In this document: one piece after another, positions 1 through 7,787 of the stretch
Numbering within the stretch: the stretch's first letter is position 1
Layout: each line of letters starts with the position of its first letter
Assembly (NCBI RefSeq): GCF_026011795.1
Contig: NZ_BRVS01000008.1
Location: 248,001-312,000 of the forward strand
Direction: 5' to 3'
DNA length: 64,000 bases
Origin: Arthrobacter mangrovi
GTDB taxonomy: Bacteria; Actinomycetota; Actinomycetes; Actinomycetales; Micrococcaceae
Position numbers and translations under genes: made by a program
The notes under the pieces: generated by a model
What the model saw: the letters and a program-made list of their open reading frames with translations, nothing else
Told to the model about the DNA's origin: nothing
Database searches by the model: none

Positions 1-283
1 CGGAGCGCCCGCGGCAGCAGTAACGACGGCGGCCGACCAGGTCGCGGTGATTACCGCGGTGGCCGTGGACAACGCCGCCCGGGGTTCCGGGGCCGGACAG
101 CTGCTGGTGGAGAGGTTCCTCGAGGAAGCCCGGGCCGCCGGCGCCCCGCGGGCGGAGCTGGTCGCGATGCTCGGCGAGGGAAGCGCGGCCCCGTTCTACG
201 ACCGGCTGGGCTGGATCGCGGTGGGCGAGCATTCCTCGCGCGATGGCAGCCTCGCCCGGACCTACCGCTACAACCTCTCCTAG
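1..283 (+). CDS. GNAT-family N-acetyltransferase, C-terminal part (5' end outside window)
   Basis: The reading frame is open from base 2 to the TAG at 281-283, so only the C-terminal ~93 residues are present. They show the GNAT core: a beta strand (VAVITAVAVD), then the acetyl-CoA pyrophosphate loop (RGSGAG), helix 3 (LLVERFLEEARAAGA) and the closing FYDRLGW motif. An internal GTG at 47 lies inside the conserved strand and is not the likely start. The acceptor substrate cannot be deduced. The family assignment is firm; the specific function is unknown. Confidence 0.85.
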   Translation, partial: GAPAAAVTTAADQVAVITAVAVDNAARGSGAGQLLVERFLEEARAAGAPRAELVAMLGEGSAAPFYDRLGWIAVGEHSSRDGSLARTYRYNLS

Positions 284-376
284 CCGGCCGGCGGGCCCGG
301 CTGGAGGTGCCGGCCCTGCGGGACCCGGACTAGAGTTGGTACCAGGCAGGCAAGCACCTCCAAGGCCGGTGGCGCC

Positions 377-1486
377 ATGGATTCCGACGCGATCTCGATC
401 TTCCTCGCCGGCGACGTGATGACGGGCCGGGGCATCGACCAGCTGCTGCCCGCACCGAATCCGCCCGGGCTCCGGGAGTCCTTCATCCGTGACGCCCGGG
501 ACTACATTGCGCTGGCCGAGGCGGCCAACGGCCCGATCCCCCGCCCGGTCGCGCCCGAGGTGCCGTGGGGCGAGGCGCTGGCACTGCTCGACGAGGCCGC
601 CCCGGACCTGCGGATCATCAACCTCGAAACCAGCGTGACCACCAGCGGCCGCTTCGCTCCGGGCAAAGGCATCCACTACCGCATGCATCCCGGCAACATC
701 GGCTGCCTCACCGCGGCCGGGATAGATGCCTGCGTGCTGGCCAACAACCACGTGCTGGACTTCGGTGTGCGCGGGCTCGAGGAGACGCTGGACGTCCTGC
801 ACACCGCAGGCCTGCGGACCGCGGGCGCCGGCCGGGATGCCACCGAGGCATGGGCGCCCGCCGAGCTCCGCACACCCAACGGCCGGGTCCTGCTCTTCGC
901 CGCCGCGCATTCCTCCAGCGGCGTGGCCCGCGGCAACAGCGCCCTGGGGGAACGGCCGGGCCTGGCCTTCCTGCCCGACCTCTCCGAGGCAGCAGCGGAA
1001 TCGCTGCTGGAGCGGATCCGGGCCGAGCGCCGGCCGGACGACGCGGTTATCGTGTCGCTGCACTGGGGCTCGAACTGGGGCTATGGGGTTCCGCCGGCGC
1101 AGACCCGTTTCGCGCACCGGCTCATCGACGGCGGGGCCGACATCATCCACGGCCACTCCTCGCACCATCCGCGGCCAATCGAAATCTACCGCGGCCGGCC
1201 GGTGCTGTACGGCTGCGGCGACCTCATCAACGACTACGAAGGCATCCGCGGCTACGAGGAGTTCCGCGACGACCTGCGCCTGCTGGTGCTGGTGACGCTC
1301 GAGGCCGGAACGCCCGGGCTCCGCGGGCTGCGGCTGGTCCCCGTACGCTCGCGGCGGCTGCGGCTGGAACGCGCCGGCCGGGAGGACTCGGAGTGGCTTC
1401 GCCGCACCCTCGCGCGCGCCTGCTCGCCCTTCGGTACGCGCTTCGAGGACGACGGCGATGGCGGCTTCCGCTGCGGCATCCCCTAA
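377..1486 (+). CDS. CapA-family metallophosphoesterase-like protein
   Basis: A 369-residue protein of the CapA/PgsA type, which resembles calcineurin-like phosphoesterases and is associated in other bacteria with poly-gamma-glutamate or capsule production. Visible motifs in order are AGDVMTGRGID near the N-terminus, INLETSVT, ANNHVLDFG, LHWGSNWGYG and IHGHSSHHPRP, the usual CapA metal-site blocks, ending with a GCGDLINDYEG segment. No signal peptide is visible, unlike many membrane-anchored CapA proteins, so it is probably cytoplasmic. No poly-gamma-glutamate synthetase genes are nearby, so a role in polymer production is not supported here. A -10-like TAGAGT lies at 332-337; the ribosome site before the ATG is weak. 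Confidence 0.85.
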   Translation: MDSDAISIFLAGDVMTGRGIDQLLPAPNPPGLRESFIRDARDYIALAEAANGPIPRPVAPEVPWGEALALLDEAAPDLRIINLETSVTTSGRFAPGKGIHYRMHPGNIGCLTAAGIDACVLANNHVLDFGVRGLEETLDVLHTAGLRTAGAGRDATEAWAPAELRTPNGRVLLFAAAHSSSGVARGNSALGERPGLAFLPDLSEAAAESLLERIRAERRPDDAVIVSLHWGSNWGYGVPPAQTRFAHRLIDGGADIIHGHSSHHPRPIEIYRGRPVLYGCGDLINDYEGIRGYEEFRDDLRLLVLVTLEAGTPGLRGLRLVPVRSRRLRLERAGREDSEWLRRTLARACSPFGTRFEDDGDGGFRCGIP

Positions 1487-1670
1487 CCGCCGGTCCGCGG
1501 GCGGCAACATGAGCGGGCCTCGGCGTCTTACGCGCCCCGTTCCGTTCATAGGCAAAACCGTTGAACTTGGGCAGTTATTACAGTTTTACAGGGGTGGTTG
1601 TGACACGGATCATGGAAGGCAGAACAACCGGCCGAAGCCGGAACAGCTCATCCTAAGGACTTCCCATTCC

Positions 1671-2747
1671 ATGAAGACTTCCCTGAATCCGCATGTCGTC
1701 ACGCTCGGCACCGCGGGCGGCCCGCGCTGGTGGACGGGCGAGAATGCCGGCCGCCGCACCGGCATCGCCACGGCGGTCGTCGTCGGCGACGCCGTGTACC
1801 TGGTGGACGCCGGCAGCGGAGTCGGGCGCCAGCTCATGAAGGCCGGCCTGCCGATCTCGTCCCTGCGCGGCATCTTCCTCACCCACCTGCATTCGGACCA
1901 CACCATCGACCTGGCCAGCCTGGCCATCTTCGGCATGTTCACGCTCAAGCAGGACCAGCACACCATCCGGATCGTCGGCCCCGGCAACCGCGGGGAACTT
2001 CCGCCGGCTTCACTGCGCGCTGCGACGCCGCCGTCGCCGGTGTTCCCGGAACTGCCCACCCCGGGCACCCGCGAGATGTTCCACCACCTGATGCAGGCCT
2101 ACGGCACGGACCTCAATGACCGGGTCATCGACGCGCTGCGGCCGTCGCCGCTGGATTACTTCGCGGCCGAGGACATCGCGATTCCCGCGTCGTCGGGCTA
2201 CCACCCCAACGGCAACCCCACCCCGGCCGGCATGGAGCCGTTCGAGATCTACCGGGACGAGCTGGTCACCATCACCGCCACGCTCGTGGAGCACCCGCCG
2301 ATCGCCCCCGCGTTCGCCTTCCGGTTCGACACCGAGGAAGGCTCGGTCACCATCTCGGGCGACACGGCACCGTGCGACAACCTGGTCCGGCTCGCCCGCG
2401 GCACCGACCTGCTGCTGCATGAGGCCATCGATTTCGACTGGGTGCAGCGCGCCTACGGCAGCATCGACACGGACGAGGCCCGCGCCTCCATCGACCACCA
2501 CCGCCGCTCGCACACCTCTCCCCAGGATGCGATCCGAATCGCCCGGCAGGCAGGTGCCGCGAGCCTGGCGCTGCACCACCTGGTCCCGGGCACGACGCCC
2601 GACTCGGTGTGGCGCGCGCACGGCGCGTCGTTCGAGGGCGGCTTCCATATCCCCGACGACCTCGACATCATCCCGTTCTCTTCCCGCTCTGCCGGCGGCG
2701 CTTCGGTCGCCACGACGGACAATCTTGAAATGGCGGTTGCACGATGA
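1671..2747 (+). CDS. Metallo-beta-lactamase-fold hydrolase
   Basis: A 358-residue MBL-fold hydrolase of the RNase Z/arylsulfatase-like branch. The zinc motif THLHSDH is at about residues 69-75; later ligand regions are SGDTAPCDN and the C-terminal LHHL. The ATG at 1671 is preferred over upstream in-frame starts because an AAGGA ribosome site lies at 1655-1659 and the homologous fold begins there (VVTLGTAGGPRWW). Its stop overlaps the start of the next gene (ATGA at 2744-2747), so it is co-translated with an MHS transporter: a hydrolase plus uptake pair for an organic acid or ester, probably controlled by the convergent LysR gene. The substrate is unknown. The ~160 bp upstream is AT-richer than its surroundings and is the likely promoter region. 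Confidence 0.85.
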   Translation: MKTSLNPHVVTLGTAGGPRWWTGENAGRRTGIATAVVVGDAVYLVDAGSGVGRQLMKAGLPISSLRGIFLTHLHSDHTIDLASLAIFGMFTLKQDQHTIRIVGPGNRGELPPASLRAATPPSPVFPELPTPGTREMFHHLMQAYGTDLNDRVIDALRPSPLDYFAAEDIAIPASSGYHPNGNPTPAGMEPFEIYRDELVTITATLVEHPPIAPAFAFRFDTEEGSVTISGDTAPCDNLVRLARGTDLLLHEAIDFDWVQRAYGSIDTDEARASIDHHRRSHTSPQDAIRIARQAGAASLALHHLVPGTTPDSVWRAHGASFEGGFHIPDDLDIIPFSSRSAGGASVATTDNLEMAVAR

Positions 2748-4114
2748 GCACACGCACGACGGCGAAGTCGGCTTCGCTGCCCCAGCCTCCTGCCGGCGGC
2801 CAGGGCGAGCCGCTGAAGGTTCCCAGCCTCAACACCCCGCAGATGCGGCGCATCCTGGCCTCCAGCTTCATGGGCAGTGCCATCGAGTTCTACGACTTCA
2901 TCCTGTATGCGACGGCGGCCTCGCTGGTGTTCAACAAGGTGTTCTTTGTCAACGTGGACCCGGCAGTGGGGATCTTTGCGTCCTTCGCGACCCTCGCCGT
3001 CGGCTATATCGCCCGGCCGCTCGGCGGCATCGTCTTCGGCCACTTCGGTGACCGGCTCGGCCGCAAGGGCGTGCTGATCACCTCGATGCTGCTGATGGGC
3101 GTGGCCACCACGCTGATCGGCCTGCTCCCGACCACGGCGCAGATCGGCATGGCCGCACCCGTCGCACTGATCGCCCTGCGCCTCGTCCAAGGCCTGGCCG
3201 TCGGCGGCGAGTGGGGCGGCGCCATGCTGATGGCGCTCGAGCACGCGCCCAAGGAACGCCGCGGCTTCGCCGCCAGCTTCGCCAACATGGGCGGACCTGC
3301 CGGCGCCGTCATGGCCACCCTCGCCGTCTCGGCCGTCTCGGTGCTGCCGGACGAGGCCTTCCTGAGCTGGGGCTGGCGCGTGCCGTTCCTGCTGAGCGTC
3401 GTACTGGTGGGTATCGGCCTCATCATCCGGCTCAAGGTCGCCGAGTCGCCGCTCTTCCTCGCCTTGGAAAACAAGGCGGAAGAACGCAAGATGCCGATCA
3501 TGGAGGTGCTGACCAAGTACCCGAAGAACGTCATCATGGGCACCTTGGTCGGCATGAGCTCCTACACGGTGCAGGGCCTGATGACCGTCTGGGCCATCTC
3601 TTACGTGGTGGACCACGTCGGCCTGGACCGCACCGGCGTGCTGAACATCAAGGCCATCGGTGCCGCGCTGACAGTCGTCGCCATCTGGTTCGCCGCCCGC
3701 TACTCGGACCGGATCGGCCGCAAGCCCGTGATGCTGATCGGCATCCTGGCCGGCGCCGTACTGGCCTTCCCGATCATGTGGATGCTCGAACTCGGCGCCC
3801 TGTGGCTCTTCGCTATCGGCCTGTTCCTGGCCAACGGCGTCATCCAAGGCACCATCTTCGGCCCGTTCGGCGCCTTCACGGCGGAGCTCTTCCCCACCCG
3901 GATGCGCTACACCGGTGCCTCGCTGGTCTACCAGCTGTCGTCCACGCTGGGTGCCGGGTTCACGCCGATGGTCGCGTCGGGACTGGTCCTCGCTGCCGGC
4001 GGCGAACTCTGGATGGTCGCCGCCGCCTGGGCCGGCGCGTTCGTCGTCGCCGCCCTCTGCCTGCTCGGGGTCAAGGAAGGCAAGAACCAGGACCTGACCG
4101 CGGAGAAGATGTAG
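2744..4114 (+). CDS. MFS transporter, metabolite:H+ symporter (MHS) family
   Basis: A 456-residue, 12-helix permease. The MHS hallmarks are visible: SFMGSAIEFYDF in helix 1, GHFGDRLGRKG in the loop between helices 2 and 3, RLVQGLAVGGEWGGA in helix 4 and SWGWRVPF before helix 6. The family imports organic acids such as shikimate, citrate, proline/betaine or aromatic acids with protons. It overlaps the MBL hydrolase by 4 bases (ATGA), so the hydrolase probably acts on the imported compound or its derivative. A perfect 15-bp hairpin terminator follows. Confidence 0.9.
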   Translation: MSTRTTAKSASLPQPPAGGQGEPLKVPSLNTPQMRRILASSFMGSAIEFYDFILYATAASLVFNKVFFVNVDPAVGIFASFATLAVGYIARPLGGIVFGHFGDRLGRKGVLITSMLLMGVATTLIGLLPTTAQIGMAAPVALIALRLVQGLAVGGEWGGAMLMALEHAPKERRGFAASFANMGGPAGAVMATLAVSAVSVLPDEAFLSWGWRVPFLLSVVLVGIGLIIRLKVAESPLFLALENKAEERKMPIMEVLTKYPKNVIMGTLVGMSSYTVQGLMTVWAISYVVDHVGLDRTGVLNIKAIGAALTVVAIWFAARYSDRIGRKPVMLIGILAGAVLAFPIMWMLELGALWLFAIGLFLANGVIQGTIFGPFGAFTAELFPTRMRYTGASLVYQLSSTLGAGFTPMVASGLVLAAGGELWMVAAAWAGAFVVAALCLLGVKEGKNQDLTAEKM

Positions 4115-4151
4115 CCCGGCCCTCCCGCCGGCCCCGGCCGGACCCTCCCGC

Positions 4152-4186
4152 GAAGGCGGCCGCTGCCCAGCGCAGCGGCCGCCTTC
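4152..4186. terminator. Bidirectional hairpin terminator
   Basis: A perfect 15-bp inverted repeat (4152-4166 with 4172-4186) around a 5-nt loop lies between the convergent MHS transporter and LysR genes. It can end transcription from both sides. No long T tract is present. Confidence 0.75.
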
Positions 4187-4195
4187 CGGCGTCGG

Positions 4196-5125
4196 CTACC
4201 CCGTCGCCCTGGCTGCCGGGCCACCCGCCGCTCCGCCGGCTTCCGCGCAGAAGTCCAGGAACGCCCGCAGGCGCAGGCTCGGCCGGGCCGTGGACGAATA
4301 GGCAACGCAGACGTCGCTGTGGCCGACGGGGCCGTCGATCTCCACCGTGGCCAGCGGCAGGCCGTCGTAGCTCGTGTTGACCGGCGGGCGCTGGACCAGC
4401 ACGGTGTAGCCGAGTCCCCGGGCGACCATGCCGCGGACGGCTTCGAAGCTGGAAGAGCGCCAGGCGATTTTCGGGTCCAGTCCGGACAGCCGGAGGTTGA
4501 CCAGCTGGTTGTCGCGGACCGTGGGGATGTCCAGCGAGACGAAGTCTTCCTCGGCGAGTTCTGCCAGCCTCACGCTCTTGCGCCCGGCCAGCGGATGGTC
4601 CGCGGCGAGCAGCACGTAGGGGCGCCCTTCCTTGACCGTGCGTGCTTCGACCCCGGGCAGCAGGTGCCGCGTGTGGGTCAGCACGGCGTCGAGGTAGCCG
4701 TCCAGCATCTTCTGCTGCAGCTCCCTGCCTTCGCCCTCTTCCAAGGTGACCTCGAGCCGGCGGTTCGGCTTGATGAACTTCTGGCTGATTACCGGAACCC
4801 AGAAGGCGGCAAGCGTGGTGTAGCAGCCGATGGCCAGCGGACCAACCAGCCCCTGCTGGCGCTCCACGATGGTGTCCTGGACGTCATCCGCGTGGCGCAC
4901 CAGGGAGCGGGCGTCCCGCAGGAACTGCTGTCCGACGCCGGTGAGCGAAATGCCGCGGGAGCGCTGGCGGACCACCAGTTGCGAACCGACGGTCCGTTCC
5001 AGGTCCGTCAACGCCTGCGACATCGCGGCCTGCGAGATGTGGCTGGCGGCTGCCGCTGCCGAGATGGATCCGTGGTCCGCGACGGCGACGAAGTACTGGA
5101 GCTGCTTCAGCGTGAAATTGACCAC
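4196..5125 (-). CDS. LysR-family transcriptional regulator
   Basis: A 309-residue LysR regulator. The N-terminal winged helix-turn-helix is clear (FTLKQLQYFVAVADHGSIS, then the recognition helix ISQAAMSQALTDLE), followed by the linker helix and a periplasmic-binding-like effector domain from about residue 90. It converges on the MBL hydrolase/MHS transporter pair and is the obvious candidate regulator for that catabolic unit. LysR proteins usually act from a divergent position, so the convergent layout makes this an inference. The effector is unknown. Confidence 0.88.
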   Translation of the reverse strand: MVNFTLKQLQYFVAVADHGSISAAAAASHISQAAMSQALTDLERTVGSQLVVRQRSRGISLTGVGQQFLRDARSLVRHADDVQDTIVERQQGLVGPLAIGCYTTLAAFWVPVISQKFIKPNRRLEVTLEEGEGRELQQKMLDGYLDAVLTHTRHLLPGVEARTVKEGRPYVLLAADHPLAGRKSVRLAELAEEDFVSLDIPTVRDNQLVNLRLSGLDPKIAWRSSSFEAVRGMVARGLGYTVLVQRPPVNTSYDGLPLATVEIDGPVGHSDVCVAYSSTARPSLRLRAFLDFCAEAGGAAGGPAARATG

Positions 5126-5262
5126 CGGCCCAGCCTACGCGGCCCGCTCCCGTCAAGGGGCGGCATCCGGCGGCGGCGCCGGCGGGCCGTATTTGTTGAT
5201 CGGAGGGCCGCGCGGGGATGATAAGCGATGAACCCTTTCACTCCCGGAGGTTGGCAGCGACG

Positions 5263-6558
5263 ATGACGAAGCATGTTCCCGAGTCCCGGACGGCTGAGAC
5301 CGTCGGGCAGCCAGCCAGCCGGCGCGCCCTGCGGCAGTCGCAGCCCGGCACGCCTCCCGGACAGCCCGCCCAGCCGCCGCGGCCGCTGTCCGCGCCGGCC
5401 GAACCGATCCCGCCGGCACCTTCCGCGCCCGCCGAACCGATCTCGAAGGTGCCTTCCTCTCCCGCCCAACCGATCTCCTCGGTGCCCTCCGTGCCGGCCG
5501 CACAACCAGCTCCCGGCCAGCGGGCGATTCCCTCCCGGACATCGGAGGGCGCGGCCCGGTCAGGCGCCCCCGAGGCTTCCATCCCGGCCGCTCCCCCGGC
5601 CCGCCGCCGCGACCTGCGCGAGACGTCCTTCCTGGTGACCTGCTCAGCCCAGCAGCCTGCGACGAAGGGCTGGCGCGGCGTGCTTTCGCGCATGGGCCTG
5701 CGGATCGAGCCGTCCCGCGAGGAGCTGGCCGAGCGCGAGGATGTGCGGATGGTCAGCCAGCACTGGCCCGGGCCGAGGACGGTAGCCGTCGTCAACCGCA
5801 AGGGCGGGGCGAATAAGACCCCCACCGTCGTGATGCTGAGCGCGATCCTCGCGCGCTACGGCGGCGGTCCCGTGCTTGCCTGGGACAACAACGAGTCGCA
5901 GGGCACGCTGGGCTGGCGCACCGAGCAGGGGCCGCATAACTCCAGCGTGCTGGACCTGGTGGATTCGTCCGGTAAGCTCCTCTCCCCCGAGTCGAACGCC
6001 GCGGACCTGGCGCACTACGTCCACCATCAGGCCGCCGACAAGTTCGACGTGCTGCGTTCGGACGAAGACGACGAGGGCGACCACGAGGTCACGGCGGAGG
6101 AAGTCGACATCGCGCACCGGGTAGCCAGCAAGTACTACCGGCTGATCGTCATGGACTCCGGCAACACCTCGCGCTCGGCCAACTGGCGGCGGATGATCGA
6201 CCACAGCAACCAGCTCGTGGTGCCGGTGACGGCCATGGAGGACCGCGCGGAAGCGGCACGGCTGACCCTGCAGACACTCGAGTCGCGCGGCGAGCATGAA
6301 GCGAAACTCGCGCGCAACGCCGTCGTGGTGGTCTCCGAGTCGACCGACGCCGGCCGCGGCATGACGGGTGAAGCCCGCAAGCGCGCCAAGATCGAGGCGG
6401 AGCGGATCGAGGAGGGCTTCCGCCCGTTTGTCCGCGAAGTGGTGCGGATTCCCTACGATCCGGCGCTGGTGAACGGGCTCATCCGGTACGCGATGCTGCA
6501 GCCGGCCACGCAGCGGGCCTGGCTGCGCGCGGCGGCCGCGGTGGCGAAGGGGTTCTAG
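5263..6558 (+). CDS. ParA/MinD-like P-loop ATPase with proline-rich N-terminal region
   Basis: A 431-residue protein if started at the ATG at 5263, which has GGAGG at 5246-5250; an in-frame ATG at 5218 lacks a ribosome site. The first ~110 residues are low-complexity Pro/Ala/Ser with a recurring PAEPI/PAQPI unit. The C-terminal ~260 residues are a ParA/MinD-type ATPase: a deviant Walker A KGGANKTPT, the switch region AWDNNESQGTLGW and the Walker B-like LIVMDSG. The position normally occupied by a DxDPQG-type motif reads DNNESQG. There is no parB gene or obvious parS site beside it, so it is an orphan, perhaps in cargo or protein positioning. The cellular role is unknown. Confidence 0.75.
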   Translation: MTKHVPESRTAETVGQPASRRALRQSQPGTPPGQPAQPPRPLSAPAEPIPPAPSAPAEPISKVPSSPAQPISSVPSVPAAQPAPGQRAIPSRTSEGAARSGAPEASIPAAPPARRRDLRETSFLVTCSAQQPATKGWRGVLSRMGLRIEPSREELAEREDVRMVSQHWPGPRTVAVVNRKGGANKTPTVVMLSAILARYGGGPVLAWDNNESQGTLGWRTEQGPHNSSVLDLVDSSGKLLSPESNAADLAHYVHHQAADKFDVLRSDEDDEGDHEVTAEEVDIAHRVASKYYRLIVMDSGNTSRSANWRRMIDHSNQLVVPVTAMEDRAEAARLTLQTLESRGEHEAKLARNAVVVVSESTDAGRGMTGEARKRAKIEAERIEEGFRPFVREVVRIPYDPALVNGLIRYAMLQPATQRAWLRAAAAVAKGF

Positions 6559-6571
6559 GCCCGCCCGCCGT

Positions 6572-6619
6572 CCCGCCCGGTTCGCTGCCCGAGTGCCGCC
6601 GCCGGAATAACCGGGCGGG
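6572..6619. terminator. Possible hairpin after the ParA-like gene
   Basis: CCCGCCCGG (6572-6580) and CCGGGCGGG (6611-6619) form a 9-bp inverted repeat, but the loop is about 30 nt and no T tract follows. It may be a weak terminator. Confidence 0.3.
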
Positions 6620-6668
6620 TGCCGTCGGTTGCCGCTTAGGAAGCCATCCGCAACCAAGGGAAAACCAC

Positions 6669-7742
6669 GTGAACCTCTTTACTCCCCTGTCCGTCGGCGC
6701 CCTCGACCTGCCGAACCGCCTCGTTATGGCCCCGCTGACCCGCCTGCGCTCCGGCACGGACGGTGTGCCCGGCCCGCTGGTGGCCGAGCACTACCGGCAG
6801 CGCGCCTCGCTGGGCCTGATCGTGACCGAGGGGACCTACCCGAGCTTCGCCGGACAGGCCTACGCGCACCAGCCCGGGCTGGTCACGGAGGAACAGATTG
6901 CAGGCTGGCGGCGGGTCGCTGAGGAGGTGCATGCCGACGGCGGACGCATCGTCGCGCAGGTGATGCATTCCGGCCGGGTCAGCCACCCGGCGACCAACGG
7001 CGGCCGCGACGTGGTGGCACCCAGCGCCATCGCGATCGACGGCGAAACCCACACGTATGAGGGAAAGAAGCCCTATCCGGTCCCCCGCGCCCTGGCCACG
7101 GACGAACTGCCCGGGATCATCGACGAGTTCGTGCAGGCCTCGAAGAACGCCGTCGACGCCGGGCTGGACGGGGTGGAGCTGCACGCCGCCAACGGCTACC
7201 TGCTGCACGAATTCCTGGCGCCCTCGTCCAACCAGCGGACCGACGCCTACGGCGGTTCCCCGGAGAACCGCGCCCGCCTCGTCGCGGAAGTAGCCGCCGC
7301 CGTCGTACAGGAAATCGGCGCTGACCGCGTGGGCATCCGTATCTCCCCCGAGCACAACGTCCAGGATGTGCTTGAGTCCGACCCGGAGGAGACCCGCGCC
7401 ACCTATGCCGCCCTGCTTGACCGGCTGGCGCCGCTGGGCCTGGCCTACCTGAGCATCCTGCACAAGGACCCAGCCGGCCCGCTGGTCCAGGACCTGCGCG
7501 CCCGCTTCGGCGGCGCGGTGCTGGTCAACACCGGGTTCAGCGTGGTCACCACGCGCGAGGAAGCCCTCACGATCCTCGACGACGGACTGGCCGACGGCGT
7601 CGTCGTAGGCCGCCCGGCCCTTGCCAACCCGGACCTGGTCCGCCGCTGGCAGGAGGATCTGCCGCTGAACACGCCGGACCCGCAGACGTTCTACACTGAG
7701 GGACCTGCCGGCTACACGGACTACCCCGCCCTGGCCAACTAG
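6669..7742 (+). CDS. Old Yellow Enzyme-family alkene reductase (NemA-like)
   Basis: A 357-residue FMN-dependent ene-reductase. It matches N-ethylmaleimide/xenobiotic reductases throughout: NRLVMAPLTRLR at the N-terminus, QVMHSGRVSHP, the long conserved block GVELHAANGYLLHEFLAP, then SNQRTDAYGGSPENR and the FMN phosphate-binding end (NTGFS, GVVVGRPALANPDLV). Such enzymes use NAD(P)H to reduce activated C=C bonds, nitro-compounds and quinones. The GTG start at 6669 has an AAGGG ribosome site 8 nt upstream. It is a single gene. No redox regulator is adjacent. Confidence 0.9.
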   Translation: MNLFTPLSVGALDLPNRLVMAPLTRLRSGTDGVPGPLVAEHYRQRASLGLIVTEGTYPSFAGQAYAHQPGLVTEEQIAGWRRVAEEVHADGGRIVAQVMHSGRVSHPATNGGRDVVAPSAIAIDGETHTYEGKKPYPVPRALATDELPGIIDEFVQASKNAVDAGLDGVELHAANGYLLHEFLAPSSNQRTDAYGGSPENRARLVAEVAAAVVQEIGADRVGIRISPEHNVQDVLESDPEETRATYAALLDRLAPLGLAYLSILHKDPAGPLVQDLRARFGGAVLVNTGFSVVTTREEALTILDDGLADGVVVGRPALANPDLVRRWQEDLPLNTPDPQTFYTEGPAGYTDYPALAN

Positions 7743-7775
7743 GCCGCTGCGGTGCGCGGCGCCCCGCGGCGCACC

Positions 7776-7781
7776 TAGGCT
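7776..7781 (+). promoter_or_regulatory. -10 box (TAGGCT), leaderless start of the glutaminase
   Basis: TAGGCT ends 6 nt before the ATG at 7788 and no ribosome-binding site is present. Transcription would begin at or within a base of the start codon, giving a leaderless mRNA. Confidence 0.55.
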
Positions 7782-7787
7782 GGCGGT

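Noticed and set aside
5218-5262. ATG at 5218 as start of the ParA-like gene
   Set aside because: No ribosome site precedes it, while the ATG at 5263 has GGAGG 12 nt upstream. The extra 15 residues show no conserved feature.
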